Positions 44,720-58,739 are shown, counted from the stretch's first letter. The stretch: DNA of 64,000 nt from Phoenix dactylifera (GCF_009389715.1 NC_052397.1:16812129-16876128), one strand, 5' to 3'. Notes: a model not told the origin generated them from the letters alone. Made by a program: numbers and translations.

Positions 44720-47700
44720 AATTAGATTCCACAGACAGAGAGAGAAGGCGCGTTTCGTCGCTGAGAAGAAGGGAGAAGATTTTTAGAAAAAAAGAAAGAA
44801 AGAAAAACTCGACGTAGACTGAAGAGAAAGCCGGCTGTTTTATTGGTAAATAGGTACCAATTTGTTGGTGCAAGTGGTTAATAAGATTTCTGTCTGAAGT
44901 TTTAGATATGGGAATCAGGGCAATAAACCCCACAGGACCAGAGAAAAGATGGGCTAGGTCTATTTTCCAACGGTTTCATATATGATTTGGAGGATTGGTG
45001 ATGATGGCTAGCTTTAACTCTCGTTCGAGGGAAGATTCTCCCAGGGGACCAAGGAACAAGAAGTCCCAAGCCAAATTTCTATTTACATCCTATATATATA
45101 TATATATATACATACAAGAGAAGGAAAAAAAAAGAAAGAGAGAGAGAAAACGCGTATAAGAAATGGTGTGCAGTTTATTTTCAATTAGTACTTTGTGTTT
45201 GCACATTTTCTTGTGTCGGCCGTCGTTAATAATAATAAAAAAAAGATAGAGATGGGTTTTTAAATTATTCAATTTAACTAGATAAAAGCTCTAGAATTTA
45301 TTCTGAAAGATGGAGCTCAGGAGCTCCAACTCTTGTAAAAAAAGTTCAATCATATGATATATGCAAGGCCTCCATGTCTTACAGATTTGTCATCATAACT
45401 TCTAGTCAATCTACAATGATACATAAATCCTAGAGCATCTCAATGGAAAACAAAACGGGAGCCTCCTCCAAATGGAGAAGGCTGATCATAATTTGAGCTA
45501 TGACCTTGTTTGTGTCAAAAATATCAATGTGAAATGGTTTTTCTTCTTTAATTAGCTGGACTTGTAAGATATACCCTCAGTCTGCTGACATAATGGATTC
45601 AATTACTGAGATCACTTTTGATTTGCAAATTTGTAATTTAATTCAAGCCCAGGATTATAGTTTTATATATATATATACTTTTAGAAAACAAAATGATATC
45701 AGATTCTATGAATATTATCAGACAGCAGTAACCAACACAGCAAGAGCAGGACAATATAATTCCGACAAAAAACCAAGCTTTGAGTTCTTGTCTCCTGGCA
45801 GCTGCTGTTTTAGAATACCTTGTTTCTAGACCCGTTCATTGTTTATTTTGAGAAACCAACATTTGACAAAAAAAAAACACTTCCAAGCTCACATCTGTTT
45901 GCAGTCATGCAAAGATCATCCGGACGTTTGTTTTTTGAAGGCTGAAGTAGCTTGAAAGATATCACTAAAAACTAGACCAAGCTCCCTTCCTTTGCTTGAA
46001 GGACTGTCCCGTAACACCAGGGTTGCTCTCCCTGGGACACCTTGCCATATGGCCTTTGTTGTTTTGTTCTATTTTATTTGTCTTGTTGAGAAGACAAAGG
46101 AAAGGGTCTATCATTCACCAACACCATGATAAAGTCAGAAGCCATCACAAACATTTCCACAAACATCACTGAATATCGCAATCTTCCTTTACAGCATGGA
46201 GAGTTTTGGAACAAACAATTGGTGCGAATCGATGAGAACACAGTATTATACTTTGTTTGACATCTCAAGAAGTGGGGTTTCCACTGACACGTTTTCTTAC
46301 TTTAGCTAAGACAATGATATGAAGATTATCTAAGTTCTTGGCAGTGGTAGGTGGTCTCGGGCTACGCCACAGATACTAAAACCTTCAATATACTTCTTGG
46401 AAAAGATTCATATCCATCATAACATCATGGAACAATATCAAGAACAAATGAACTGTTTTTTTTCCTCATTTTTTTTCTTCCATGAGAAGATAATTTTCTT
46501 AATGGTGATTCTTTGATGACAAGAACATGCATCCTACAACCTGCAAGTTTTCAATGATGGCATGAGATAAGGATCTAGTGTACCGATGTCGGTGAGAAAT
46601 CATGTGGCCCAAAGAAGATTGGGTTTAAACTTGTACACACTGAGGTAGGTGAGGAGAGTGACATTTTGTGTGGCAAGGGAAGGGTAGCTTAGGTGGTTCT
46701 GGATTTAGAAGCTGTGGAGATAACACAGAGAAATGGCATGATCATCGCGGTGCTGTCGACAATGAACATCATGAACTGGTAAAATTGGCGTCGACAGGCT
46801 TAAAACGCAGGCATGCATCATGACCAGTTACTACTGATTTATCATAGTCCATGGAAATTTCAGCATGGAACAATTCAGTGTTTATTTCTTCATCAAAAAG
46901 TATTAAAAAAGATATTTAGATTTTGAAGAAATAAACAATATAGAAACGATACTTAATGGAACAAAATGTAATTTAAGGGGAAGCTTTTCATGAGATTTTC
47001 TACAACATAGAATCTGGAGGAATGTGTTTTAGGGACCTTTAACACTTCTGTGAGAAAAATTTGGGGGGCCTTAATGTTGAATTCCAGCATGAGCTTTTAT
47101 CCGTGGTTTGTGATGGACTGCCTTCATCAGCAATTTCTGAAGGACAATTTTTAAGCTGTTGAATTTTATCTGACATTTATTACCAATTTTCACTACCCAC
47201 CGCAATAAATCGGCCAGAAGAATTGCAATGAAATATAAAGGATGGGCGCTTTAAAAATATATCCTCGACATCCATCAAGATTCATCGACGTTTGATATCC
47301 TCCCGGGACTTCAACATCTTTGATTCTTTCTTGGCTATTTCCTCTTTTCCTTTCAAGTTTAGTCCTTGTCAAGGCAAGCCTTTCCTCTTTAATTGTTTTT
47401 CAAGCAAGTTTAAGAGAAAGCGATTGTAGCATGTTCCATTATGTAAATCTTTGACCACTTTTTCATTAATGAGAATGATGATGTCGATAGGATCTTTTTA
47501 AAATTGGAGACTTCAAACTGGTTAATCACAAGAAGAAAAACATTACCAACCACAAATATGGTGTGTACTCTGATCCTCTTAAATCATGAACAGCATGGCC
47601 ACATAATATCCTTCCTCTCTTCATAAATAATCTACTTTCTGCTGATCTTATTAAGGATTCTGTCAGAACTCCAATGCAGAACAAAAATTGTCAAATAATA

Positions 47701-48000
47701 TCTTTTGCACATATTTTGCATTAGAGATTCCATGAAGCATCCCGACGTTCAGTATAAATTGCATGACTGTAAATGTCAAAATCTGTTTTGAATTCTAGTC
47801 AAGCAGTAAAAGAGTGGAGTTTCTGAAGCATGGAGAAGCACAGATTAACAAGCTAAAAACATTAAGCGGTAACAATTCATTGTACAAAGATAATTAGAGA
47901 TCAACATTTATCTGTTAGCTTCTTAAAAGATCAAACGAAATTAAACTGAATTGAAATACTAACAATATGTTGTCTACTTTGGCTGGACACAACACATCTT
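44720..48000. other. Intergenic stretch between MAP70 and Sec61
   Basis: Contains a (TA)n run near 45090-45111. No coding exon or transposon end was recognised over about 3 kb. Confidence 0.4.
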
Positions 48001-48211
48001 CCTTTCAACTTGGTCTATCCAGCATCAGAATAGTCTGTGTGAACAAAAAAAACTACACTGGTGAAAGCTAAACTTCTTGTACTCCTACACCTGATGTTAA
48101 AAAGGCCTTGTATAGTTGTATCTGTCCCACATTCATGTTTCCCCAAAACTGCAAGAAATGGCTCTCTTTTTAGCCTTCATCTAGATTGTCCTCCGTGCGA
48201 CTTTCCAGGAA

Positions 48212-50442
48212 TCAAAATCCGAAGAACCCAATCTCAGTTGCTCTCTCCTTTTCAAACATCTCAAAATATTGATATATGATAGTCACAGAAAGTAGTATCC
48301 CCGTTCCAGAACCAATTGCTCCCATGAAATCTGCAAGAACCGTCAAGGCACCGATGCACATGCCCCCAAATGCTGCAGCAGTTGGAATGTAGCGGTTCAA
48401 CTCCTTCTGTAGATTGGACTCCCTATGACCAGGCATCACCATTTGTTGTTCCTAAAACAAAACAATAAAAGTTAAAATAAAATGTCATTGTCAAATGATC
48501 AGCATAGATAAGGTGAAAATTTCCAAATAAAAGAGTAGAAGTTAAGAAAACACCTATGCAGTAATAGATTTTCAGGTGAACAAGAATTACTTTGTGACTC
48601 ATAAACTGGTTCTTGTATGATGCAACTAGGGGGAATAAAGAGCATAATTGTTCTATTTATCCTCACGACATGATCTGGACTATGGGGCTATGTACTGGTC
48701 ATGGACCTTATCTAGCTTCAAGAATGAAATTCACAGTGAGACCATAAGAGTTTTGTATGAATGCACCGAACAGGTCAGAATTGCATATGCAAGGTATAAA
48801 ATTATAATTATAGGATTGAACCTGCTGTCTCATTACATGCTTATGAAGAGAAAAAAAGAAAGACCACTTGTGAGCCGAAGGTCTATTGCAAGACCCACAC
48901 AGACCACCACCAAACTATGAACAGATAAGCAAGTTTAAGGGCTCAAAGAGGAAGCACGAGATTCCAGCCTTGTTATGGGCATGTCTATGGTGAACTTGAG
49001 GTGCAAGGCATGCCCATCTACAACCCAAGTTCCTTGCCTACCACAAGAGAATGTAACTCATCCAGCTACTCCAGATGCGTATCTTATGAGCACCTCAGAA
49101 AGGTGCCTAGGCCAAAAAGCACGCCTTCAAGATTGTTTATGTGGTTTGCATGCGTATGTGTCTCTATGAGTGTGTTTTAAGTGAGTGTATTTAGGGTGTA
49201 TGTGTGTGTTGAAGAGGGGGGGGGGTGTGGAGGAACAATAAATTATTACTTTTTTGCATTGTATTTCTATTATTTTTGACATCAAATATATTTACTTGAT
49301 GAATTTATTACTTATATGAGTGAGAATAGACAATAAATGTTAAATATTTGATAAAATATCTAACAATTCTAAAAATAACAATACTCAAATTGAAGATCCC
49401 CACCATTGAGTTTGATCTACACCTTCAAGAATTGGTGGACATTAGAAAATCATATATTTTTAGGGATCTTTAACATACATATCAAGTAAAAATAAAAATA
49501 GCATTAATTGCATTAATGGGCTAAAATCGATCCAGTAGGATCACCCTACTAGATGTGGACCACTATAGCCACTATAGGTAGGTCTAGGCAAAATCTAGGA
49601 GCGAGATCTGCTATATTGTAAAGCTAAGTTGCATGTCAAACTTCTAAAGATCCTAACTTGCTCATATGATATCTGAACGATATGCTCTTTTTTCTAAATC
49701 AGAAAACTCTTCAAGATCTACAATATGACGTTAAAGATATTGGAATAGCTAGTATTCAAGTGCCAAATTCCATCATTTGGGCCTTGAAACAGGTCAATCA
49801 AAGTGAAAATTTTTCATTATGGGAGAAACTTTATCCAAACATATCTCTCAATCCAGAAAGAATTAAGCAAGGTAGCTAAAGACAAAATTGATGTGGAAGT
49901 TGATATAGGATTTTAGATTTTCTATGGTCATTTCCATTAATCATGTCTATTTTGGAAAAGTTGTAATCTCTTTTAACTGAAAAAGGAATTCAACCTGGAC
50001 TATTAAAGGGCAGATCTCACTAGTATAAATAAAGATTTTGTCGTTTAATTTTATCATCACTGGTGAAAAAAAGGAACCTAGACCCTACTTTGCCTATTTT
50101 CCTATTATATAATATGCTTTTAAGAGATTTGAGAGCAAATTCCTTCTTTTTCCCGAATCAGATCAAAAATATATTATAGACCATATTAATTGATTGCCCA
50201 CTTCATTAATCATGATTTCATTAATGCATTTTGATGACCCAATCATAGCAAAATGTGGTACCATGCTATTAAAATCGTTCATTGTTCTTAGGTTAAAGGC
50301 TACAAAGCACATGAATTTTGATTTCTAGGCATTTTTTCATAATATAGATCATTTTAAGGGTGCACTTGTCTAAAATGTTTTTATATATGTATATGAACAC
50401 ACACAGATACATATGTATATATACATATATATACATATATAC

Positions 50443-50478
<36 letters not shown>

Positions 50479-53400
50479 TGCACCATACTTTGCTAAGGTT
50501 CTCCTCACTTAGAGCCTTGTACCTAGATCTGAGATATCTTAATGTTTTGCACCTTGTGCATCTAAGTTGTCAAGCTGCCTCTTGAATATTGATATGATGG
50601 TTCCCAACCACCCGTGTTGAGTAGTCTACTCTGAGGTCTTGCACAGGTAGTGCATACCAGAACTAGAGCAAGAAATCCAGTTGATAATAAAGGCATTCAG
50701 GCATCTCAACTCGGAGCTTCAAGACAAGTTTTATGATCATTTCAAGCTTAACGCCAACATGGCAGATTATCAGGACCCCAAGGTGGAGTTTGGTGTTTAT
50801 AGCGTGTTTTGAAACTAGTGCAAGCTCTTACTGCTCTTTAACAAACAAGGTAGGTGCCGTACTGCTCTTCAAAATTAAGCTTAGAGTACACACCTTAAAG
50901 CAAGATAGTTATCATAGAAAAGAACAAAGACTCCCAAACACTTGCATTGCTTGGGTCTTGGATTCCCTAACTTAGAACTTGAATGGCTACAAATGAGAAA
51001 ATCTTTACCTAGTATAGACTTGCTGACTACACAAAGACATTAGGACATAGTAGAAAGCTTTCATCAGTTAGACCACAGATCTCTAGAAACTTCTAAACTG
51101 TTCTATATTTCTGTTATATTAACCTTATAAATGAGGAGTCTGAAGTATCTAAAATCCCCAACAAAACCTCCGACCATCTAATAACATACAGTCACAAGTT
51201 GTAGTGAACGAAAGATGAAGCAAGTCAACCCAGATATAAAACAACACCCTTTTTTTTGAGTTGGCAGATGTAGCTAACGCTATGAAAATCTTATGATATG
51301 CCCTGAAGAATTAGTAAAAAGAAAGACCAATACTGTTTAATAATTTCAGAAGACATAAGTGTTCTGAAAACAGTATTATTTGCAAAAAAAGAAGACAAAA
51401 ACTGAACATTTGTCATTACATTAGGCATGACCGTATCCATACACTTTTTATAAAGAAAAATTAACACAAATATAAATGACAAAAGAGATAAGATGAACCT
51501 TGAGCTGTTTAGCCACATCTCATGCTGATGATCCAGAAACCTCTATCCACGTCTTTGAGAAAAGCGCACAAGATAACAGCATAAAAACTATATAGAAGAG
51601 AGCATGGAATGGATTGGCAGCCATATCTGCCAGGCTATAGAGCACAATTTTCAGCCAAGAAGGTAATAATTAGTGAAGGATTAAAAAAAACTGACCAACA
51701 AATGTTGATGAATACAGAATAGTTTAGTGAAAGTAAGCTAACAAGACCTAATCAAACAAGAGCTTAGGTCGGTACACCAACATGAACAGAAATAACACTG
51801 GAATAATAGACAAACTGCATAATCACCTTGATGGTGCTGTCACGTAGTAAGCAAGACCACCTACAGGGATGGATTGACCTCCTGAATATTCTGATTGCTG
51901 CCACTTTCCCAGCAGATTTACAAAAAAATTTCCACTGTACCTCCTGTACAGCAACTGCAGTGAAAGAGTTAAAACCTTTTGGAGGTAAAGAAAATTTGAA
52001 AGTGCCATATCTCATACCTGGGAAATGAAGTAGAGATTGGAAACAAGTGCCAATTGTAAGATGATGGGCATGTTAGAGGTGTAAAATAGCTTGATAGGGT
52101 AGGAGCCCTGTTGACCCCGGGCATTCTTCGATCTCACAGGTAGAACAATACGAAAACCTTGGAAAAAGATTACAATAAGAAAGACCAAAACTGTAGCAAG
52201 CAGGTTTGTCACATTTGGAAGATTCTGATGGTAGAAAGCCTCATGAAGAGCTCGGACCTTGTCTGTTCGAGTTATCAATAAATGGAACAAAGCAATAACA
52301 GCACCTTCAAATTCAGCACCTCTTCCACTGTTAATAGTAGTGGGGCTGAATGCCTTCCAGATAATGTTTTCACTACAAAGACAATGTGAATTGGTTTATC
52401 AACATCTAAGCTTGTGTATTAATTTAAGGCAAAAAATAGAGATAGAAAAGCAATTAACTCACCAGATGTTGGTTGCTATAAATAAAGAAATACCAGATCC
52501 AAGACCATATCCTTTCTGAAGAAGTTCATCTAAGCAAATGACAATGATGCCAGCAAAGCAAAGTTGTAGGATTATGAGTATAGCATTTCCTGCACCAAGT
52601 TGACTGACACTGCCATACATCCCAGACAGAACATATGCAACTGCCTCACCAACGGCGATTAAGATGCCCAGTAAATTCTGTGCGCCATTTCTGTGAAAAC
52701 GACAATACATAAATACCAGCCTTTGGGGAGGAGGAAGACATTTATTGCTCTAGAGTAAATTTAACAACCTTTTACACAATAATGAATGCAGAAGGCATGC
52801 ATTCGTGGCTAATCTCGGTCTCCTGTATTTTAGGTCCCTTTTCAAGCAAAGGTAGGACAATTAATGGTGAAAAGACATGGAACAGCATATCTCCACCAAA
52901 CAACATGCCAGATTGCTGGTCTAATCCTAACGGGAATCAAAGCGATGACCACATCATCTATGTTCCCTCTTGTTATCTAATGAACATCACATTTATACAA
53001 GGTTTTAAGTAACAGTGGCATGGCGGGGCATCCCACCATCCCGAGTTTGAGACAAGACGAGTTGGGAAATGGATTTGAGATGGTATGGGATATCTCCCAT
53101 CTTTATTATTATTATACAAGACTTCCCAATCCATGGAAAAATCAAGACAGCCCTGTCCCATGGTACTTAAAACCTTGCCTTTGTATAAGCCTTGTGCCCG
53201 TCCTTCCTCAAAGATCTGAATATAAGATGCAATAATCCACACTAACTTGTCAATACATAATCTTAATAACATATTCTTCTACAATAGAGTTGTTTTACCA
53301 CCTCTTCAGCAACACATGTAAATGACTGGAAGTAAAACATCGAATACAAATACTTTATTTCCATAAGGTCAAATCATAATTCCTCAACTATACACCGAAT

Positions 53401-54403
53401 ATTCTTTGAACCTGAAGCTTGCATAAACATAATTTTATTCATATATGTTGATAAACTTCCATAAAAACAATAACATGATAAGAAAGTATTTATCAAGCCA
53501 TCTCATATGACCATCAACTATTCAAAAATGAATCCAGATACTAATATGAGATTCAATGACATTTTCATAATTGAAGAGCAGCACATCTCATGTTTATATA
53601 GGTATACTAGGAAAAGTTGGTATTTGTGTAGCTTTCAGCTTGCCATATTACTTAAGTTGTCCATGTGTTAACACTCCATATTATACGTCCTTGTACATAA
53701 ATGCAGGATGTCTCTATAGAGCTCACATTACAGTCTACATAACATGAGCAGAAAAAATAACAAATTAGTTATCAGTTTTTTTGTCATAAGGGAAAAGGAT
53801 CATGATAGCAGAATACCGCATTATTGAAAACATACTATGCAAGCAACATTCATCCCTCATTGCAAAAGCAAATAAAATAAATGGAAAGACATCAACCTTC
53901 ACACAAGAAAAAAGTTACACAGGATAGTAAATAATTTTCTTCAAAGGCATCATCTTTTATACAAGTAAAAAGTTTTAGAGGATAGTGAATAATTTTCCTC
54001 AAATGATGTTAACCCAGCATCATTAAGTGTGTGTTCCAGTTTGAGCAAGCAGTACTTACAGTAGAACACGATCCTCTCTTACGCTGTTGTCAACTTCAAT
54101 AATCTTTGATCCTGTCAACAGTTGCATCACCAATCCTGAAGTAACAATAGGAGTAATTCCCAGCTCCATAACTGTCCCCCTATTCGATGCAAGGATAACA
54201 CGCATCCAGTAGAAGGGGTCGGCACCTGTTGTTGAGTGAATGCCATAAAGTGGCAGCTGACTGCAGACCAGAAAGATGAAAAGAGATATTACAGTGTAGA
54301 TCACTTTCTCCCGAAATGGAATTCTCCGATCAGCATTCTGTACCTCGGGCAAAATCGCCAAAAATGGTCTGACAAGATGCAGCACTCTGAACCCTCCCGT
54401 CAT
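48212..54403 (-). CDS. SEC61A: Protein transport protein Sec61 subunit alpha, with in-frame TGA
   Basis: Six coding exons, 54060-54403, 52463-52690, 52018-52372, 51827-51954, 51499-51634 and 48212-48451, join to 477 codons, the usual plant length. A 5' UTR exon lies upstream. Conserved segments include [78 protein letters not shown] and [17 protein letters not shown]. The protein forms the channel of the ER translocon. Codon 390 (51522-51520) is TGA where family members have Arg (S-S-A-[R]-D-V-A-K-Q-L-K), a CGA-to-TGA change. The frame, splice sites and natural stop beyond it are intact. Termination would remove the ribosome-contacting loop 8 and the last two membrane spans, leaving 389 residues. 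It may be a young pseudogene or a sequencing error. Confidence 0.9.
48452..51498 (-). other. Large last intron of the Sec61-alpha gene
   Basis: A 3-kb intron with GT-AG ends. It contains an (AT)-rich microsatellite at about 50395-50478 and sequence with no recognised coding content. Its size compared with the gene's other introns suggests old insertions, but no element ends were found. Confidence 0.6.
52995..53180. mobile_element. Short MITE-like inverted repeat in a Sec61-alpha intron
   Basis: The left end CAAGGTTTTAAGTA (near 52999) is matched in inverse by TACTTAAAACCTTG (near 53165-53178), giving an element of about 180 bp. The inner parts also mirror each other (TGGCATGGCGGGGCATCCCA and CCCTGTCCCATGG). 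A target duplication is not clear. Its size and form suggest a non-autonomous DNA transposon. Confidence 0.6.
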
Positions 54404-55593
54404 TTTCCTGCTTCCAGATCAGAGTAGCCAACTATTTAATTCACCACTCTTTGAATTTAGATAAATTTTGCATTCATCATTTAACAAGGGGTAGAGGAAT
54501 TAGCCTTAAAACAGATTAGAATCCACATTCTCATTTTTCATTTGATATGAATTCGGATACCTATATTAAATGAATGCTGTAATTTGTGTCTATATTTATT
54601 TTAAACAGATGGAGACATGAACCAGAAATAAACAATATGGATATAAATTGGGTAGTTGAACTTTACAGGTAAAATATTGTTTCACTTTATGTTTTCTTAT
54701 TTCCGAAAAAAGTATACAAGCTTTCCAATAAAAAGCAGCATCTATTTAATTACATGACTATTGTAGTGATCCCGATAATTTTGCTTAAATACACATTTTG
54801 AGTTAAAAAGTTGACTGTCAAGGATGCAATCCACCAAATTAAAGATGTCCCGTATGGAAAGAAAATTAACTTGAAAATATGTTGATGCTATAACCTCTTT
54901 CATTTTGGAGTTTAGAAGAGTTGCATGAGAACACATACGGTTGAAAATGGATTTGGAAGTTTACATAGATATTGGGTATCTGTCTAATGTCCCTATCCTA
55001 TTTTCTTTGATGGATCCAACTATGAATACAGATTTAGTTGGATGCTAAAATTTGCATGTGTATCCAGATAACTTCAGATAAGAAAACTGATCCAGAAGGT
55101 TACCATTCAATCCTTCACCCCTCGATGAACTGCAATAAAGTTCCATTCAGCAGAATTTCATGGTTTGAAATTGTTTTGTACCTACAAGAACGAAAATTGC
55201 AATGTTGCATTGGTATAACTTGAACTTTCTACGAACCCCATTCCATAAACTCATCTATTTCATATTAAGATGGCATATAGTTCCGATCTAGAAGCACCTC
55301 AACACTACATGATGAAGAGATATAATCAAAAGGAAGAAATTTGATTGAAAGAAGAAGAGAAACAGCAAGATTTCTCAAGCAGAAGACAAGCACGGGAAAC
55401 ACATTTTTCCACAAAACCACGAGGAATCAAGAACCGGACCAATTCAGATCTAGGGCTACCCCGCGAAGCTATCAGACCGCGGATTTAAGATAAAATATAA
55501 GAAGAATCAATCAAAATATTCCATGCACAAAAAAAAAAAAAAACTTTTTTTAACGTCAAAATTCGACTTTTTGTTTGGAAAAGGCTGTCATAC

Positions 55594-55750
55594 CTCCAGA
55601 TACGATTAGATCCGAAGATCGAATAGCAGGAGAGGATCCCGCGAAGAACCTTAGCGGAACCGAGAGCGAATTCTTCCCTCTCTCCACTTCCTTGGCCTCA
55701 AAGGGTTCGAAATGAGAGAATGCGAAGAGAGGGAGGGAGTCGAGATGGAC
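55594..55750 (-). other. Probable 5' UTR exon of the Sec61-alpha gene
   Basis: A good donor (CTGGAG|GTATGA, minus strand) at 55594/55593 pairs with the acceptor GGAAGCAG|GAAAATG just before the start codon (exon from 54407). The upstream limit is a guess, because no TATA box stands out. Confidence 0.45.
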
Positions 55751-55759
55751 CCGGCCGGC

Positions 55760-57780
55760 TCGCGCTTTCCGGTGTCTTCCACGACGCTTCAGCCAGTAAA
55801 TAAGAAACACGTGGCTCAAAGTAGCCAGCCAATCTCGTCGGACTATGATAACCCGGTGAATCCGGTGGCCCATCCAGTCTCATACTTTATGCGTGCCCGT
55901 TGGGTTGGACTTCCCGGCCAGTTTAGGAGAAGATGAGATAAACAAACGTTGTTGTTGTTGTTTCCTTTTCTTTTTCTTTTTTTTTTTTCATCAGCACTGC
56001 CATACAAATCGAAGGACAAAATACTAGAGGTAAAAAAACAGATACAGAGCAGATCCATAGAATATCTCTAGAATAAACAAACGTTTTTAGAATGCAAGAA
56101 TAACCATGCAATGCGTTAGTAACTCTACTCACTCTAGATATGCTGAGACTAGACTTGAGCTTATGGGGCTGTTCACTGCTAATCTAGGATAGCCAGACCT
56201 TAACTCATAGGATTTTCTGATATTTTCTGATCTTGTTTTCTCAAATTAAAAATGATTTATTGATTATTTTCATTCAACTTAAATAATAATAGATAAGGTA
56301 GCATTGAAATGTTCCAAATCGCCATCTACTGTGACAACAATAGTCGAGTTAACATTAGGTTGGGAGTTGGGGATATGTTTTGATGCCCTAGGTAATGTTG
56401 CTGTTTTCTAGGGTAACATCCCCAACCAAAGAAAAAAAAAAGCTTATGGATATGTTTGGTTATCATAAGTGGGTAGCAAAAATTATCTCAGAAATTCTAT
56501 AAATGTCTTAATTGTTGCATGTTCTTCACAAAAGAAGTGCATATAGTTAAAAGGTAAAATAAATTGAGAAGATTTCAATACAAATTGAGAATGCTTCCCT
56601 CTCTTTCTCTCATAGATAGGCAGAAGAAGTTACCTCCATCAAGAAAACAGAAAACTATCGTCCAGACTTTTTTAATGCCAGCAATAGAACATGGAGAATC
56701 AAGCCTTGTGACTTTGTAATCATGGATTATGAATTTTTAGGGCATAATATTTTTTTCTCTTTAAAGAAAAAAAAAAGAAGAGTAATTTCTTTCCAAGTAG
56801 AACTACGAAGATGGTCGTTCCTAGAACTTTGTGGAGCTTGCATATGGGGAAGGAGAGGGTAGAAGGAAAGCCACCAGAGTAAGATGAAGATGCATGAAAC
56901 AAATTGTTTTGGTTGCCCAATTGAAAAGAAAAATATTTTATTTATATCAATAGTACATAGCTATCTTTGCATTAGATGATCACATGGTGTGCTATCAAGC
57001 ATAGAAAACAATGTGCGCCTTCCTAGCTTCCAAACATTATGTTGGACAACGTTTGCCGCCCTCCAAAAAATTACATACAATTTTATGCATAACCATTTCC
57101 AATCTTTTTACAATAATAAAATTTTAAAAATAAAATATTTTTATTTTGGCTGCTTGAAGATGGAGAACAATAGGTTTTCTATTAAAAAAATTCTTTCCAA
57201 ATAGGAATAAGAAAATGTAATCTCCTAGAAGTATTATGAAAATTAAGCAAGTGGAAGGAGTCGATAGAAGAGTCATGGAGGCATGGGGTGAAGATGACGA
57301 TAAAATTATTTTTCTCTAAATGGTACATTACCTAGTTTACATTGGACGATCCCATGACACGACATCAAGCATGGAAAAGCTAAGCAAAATTTACCAAAAA
57401 TTCTTTGCGATGCTTACAAAAATTAAATAAAATTTCTATGCACAGCTGCAACTAGTTCAGAAAAACATCATCCTCCAAATAGGTTTTCTTATTTTTCCGG
57501 CAAAGAAGTACCATTCTTGGATCACATTTGTGAGGATTAAAGCATTGCTCAAAACCATCACAAATGGTATATTGGAAAGCATTCTCTTTTGGGAAAAAAA
57601 AATAAACAGCAAACTCAAACACTTAAGAAATATATATATTATATATTGAAAATAATAACATTGCACAAGGGAGAGGAAGCACTGCCCCTCCCTCCCCAGC
57701 CCCAAAAAGGCTAAGAACAGGACAAATTCTTATTATAAAGCACTCGGAATCTCTTTGAATGCGACTGTAAATAAATTAAA
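55760..57780. other. Intergenic stretch
   Basis: Only short open frames and homopolymer runs (for example T-rich near 55975) were seen. The left part probably holds the Sec61 promoter. Confidence 0.4.
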
Positions 57781-57791
57781 TTAAATCTCTG

Positions 57792-57800
57792 TATATATAT
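57792..57800 (+). promoter_or_regulatory. Probable TATA box of the small membrane protein gene
   Basis: TATATATAT about 75 nt upstream of the ATG at 57874, followed by a short C/T-containing leader. Confidence 0.45.
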
Positions 57801-57873
57801 CTCCTATCGCTTTCATTTCATCAAACCTAAACCTAGGTTTGTGAGCTAGCTGAAAAAAGAGGCTTTTTCTCCA

Positions 57874-58356
57874 ATGGCCATCCCGGAAACCCTTTATGAG
57901 TGGCGGTACCACCTCCTCACCGCCGCCCTGGGCATCGCCGCCGCCGTCGGCATACTGCATATCCTCCCCAGTTTCCTAACCATCCTTGGCTTTTTCGCTC
58001 CCCTACTGATGTCCACTGCCCTAGTCCTCTGGACCGTTCCGATCATAGCCCGCTACTCGCAGAAGCCGCCAGAAGCCGCCGCCGGCGTGGTAGGCCGCGA
58101 CATGCTGGACTTCGTGGCCGCCGGCCACGAGGAGCTGCCGCTGCTGATGCCGGAGGAGCTTGCGCCGCCGCCGCTTCTGCTCGACCAAAGGCCGCCGCCA
58201 CTGATGCCGGTGGAGGAGATTGCGCCGCCGCAGCCCCCGATGAAGGAGAGGCCTCCGCCTCCTCCGGTGAAGGAGACGCCGCCACTGCCGCCTCCGGTGA
58301 AGGAGATGCCGCCTCCGCCGTCCGATGAGGCGGCGAAGCACCCGGAATCCCTGTAG
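57874..58356 (+). CDS. Small membrane protein with proline-rich C-terminal tail
   Basis: A single-exon frame of 160 codons with a clear start context (CCAATGGCC). After a short N-terminus (MAIPETLYEWRYH) come two closely spaced hydrophobic segments, about residues 14-36 and 38-60 (TAALGIAAAVGILHILPSF, then LGFFAPLLMSTALVLW), which suggest a membrane hairpin. The rest is a Pro/Glu-rich tail with repeated PPPVKE-like units (about residues 95-150). GC content is far above the flanking DNA. I do not recognise the family. Small plant proteins with a hydrophobic hairpin and proline-rich tail exist, but no function can be given. The GC-rich overlapping frames on both strands are shadows. Confidence 0.75.
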   Translation: MAIPETLYEWRYHLLTAALGIAAAVGILHILPSFLTILGFFAPLLMSTALVLWTVPIIARYSQKPPEAAAGVVGRDMLDFVAAGHEELPLLMPEELAPPPLLLDQRPPPLMPVEEIAPPQPPMKERPPPPPVKETPPLPPPVKEMPPPPSDEAAKHPESL

Positions 58357-58739
58357 AAACTTGTTCCAGCTGCACCGCCTGAGCGTTTTAATGTGACCCG
58401 GCCCGTCTCCGTGGCGGGATTGGATTAGATATCATCGGCGGAGCACCGGATCCGACAGGCGTCCCTGGGTGTGTCTTCCGGGGTAGTTAAAATAATCTGT
58501 GGCCTTTTGGATGTATTTTCTGTACGGAATAGACAGGGTCACAGGGGTTATTCAGAAAAGATTTAAGAAAAAAAATGTTGTAGATCTCAGACATCGGAAT
58601 ACAAGGATATTTTGGCAAATTGGTCTTTTGAGAACTTATCTCTCTCTTTCTTCTTTTTTTTTTTTGGTAAAAGAGATCCAGTCTTCAGGGCATAAACTTT
58701 TCATAGGTGCAGCTACAGTAGTAGAGCAGTACTGGTGTG

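Noticed and set aside
57900..58375. GC-rich frames on both strands over the small membrane protein
   Set aside because: They are Arg- or Ala-rich shadows. Only the frame from 57874 has a sensible start and hydrophobic segments.
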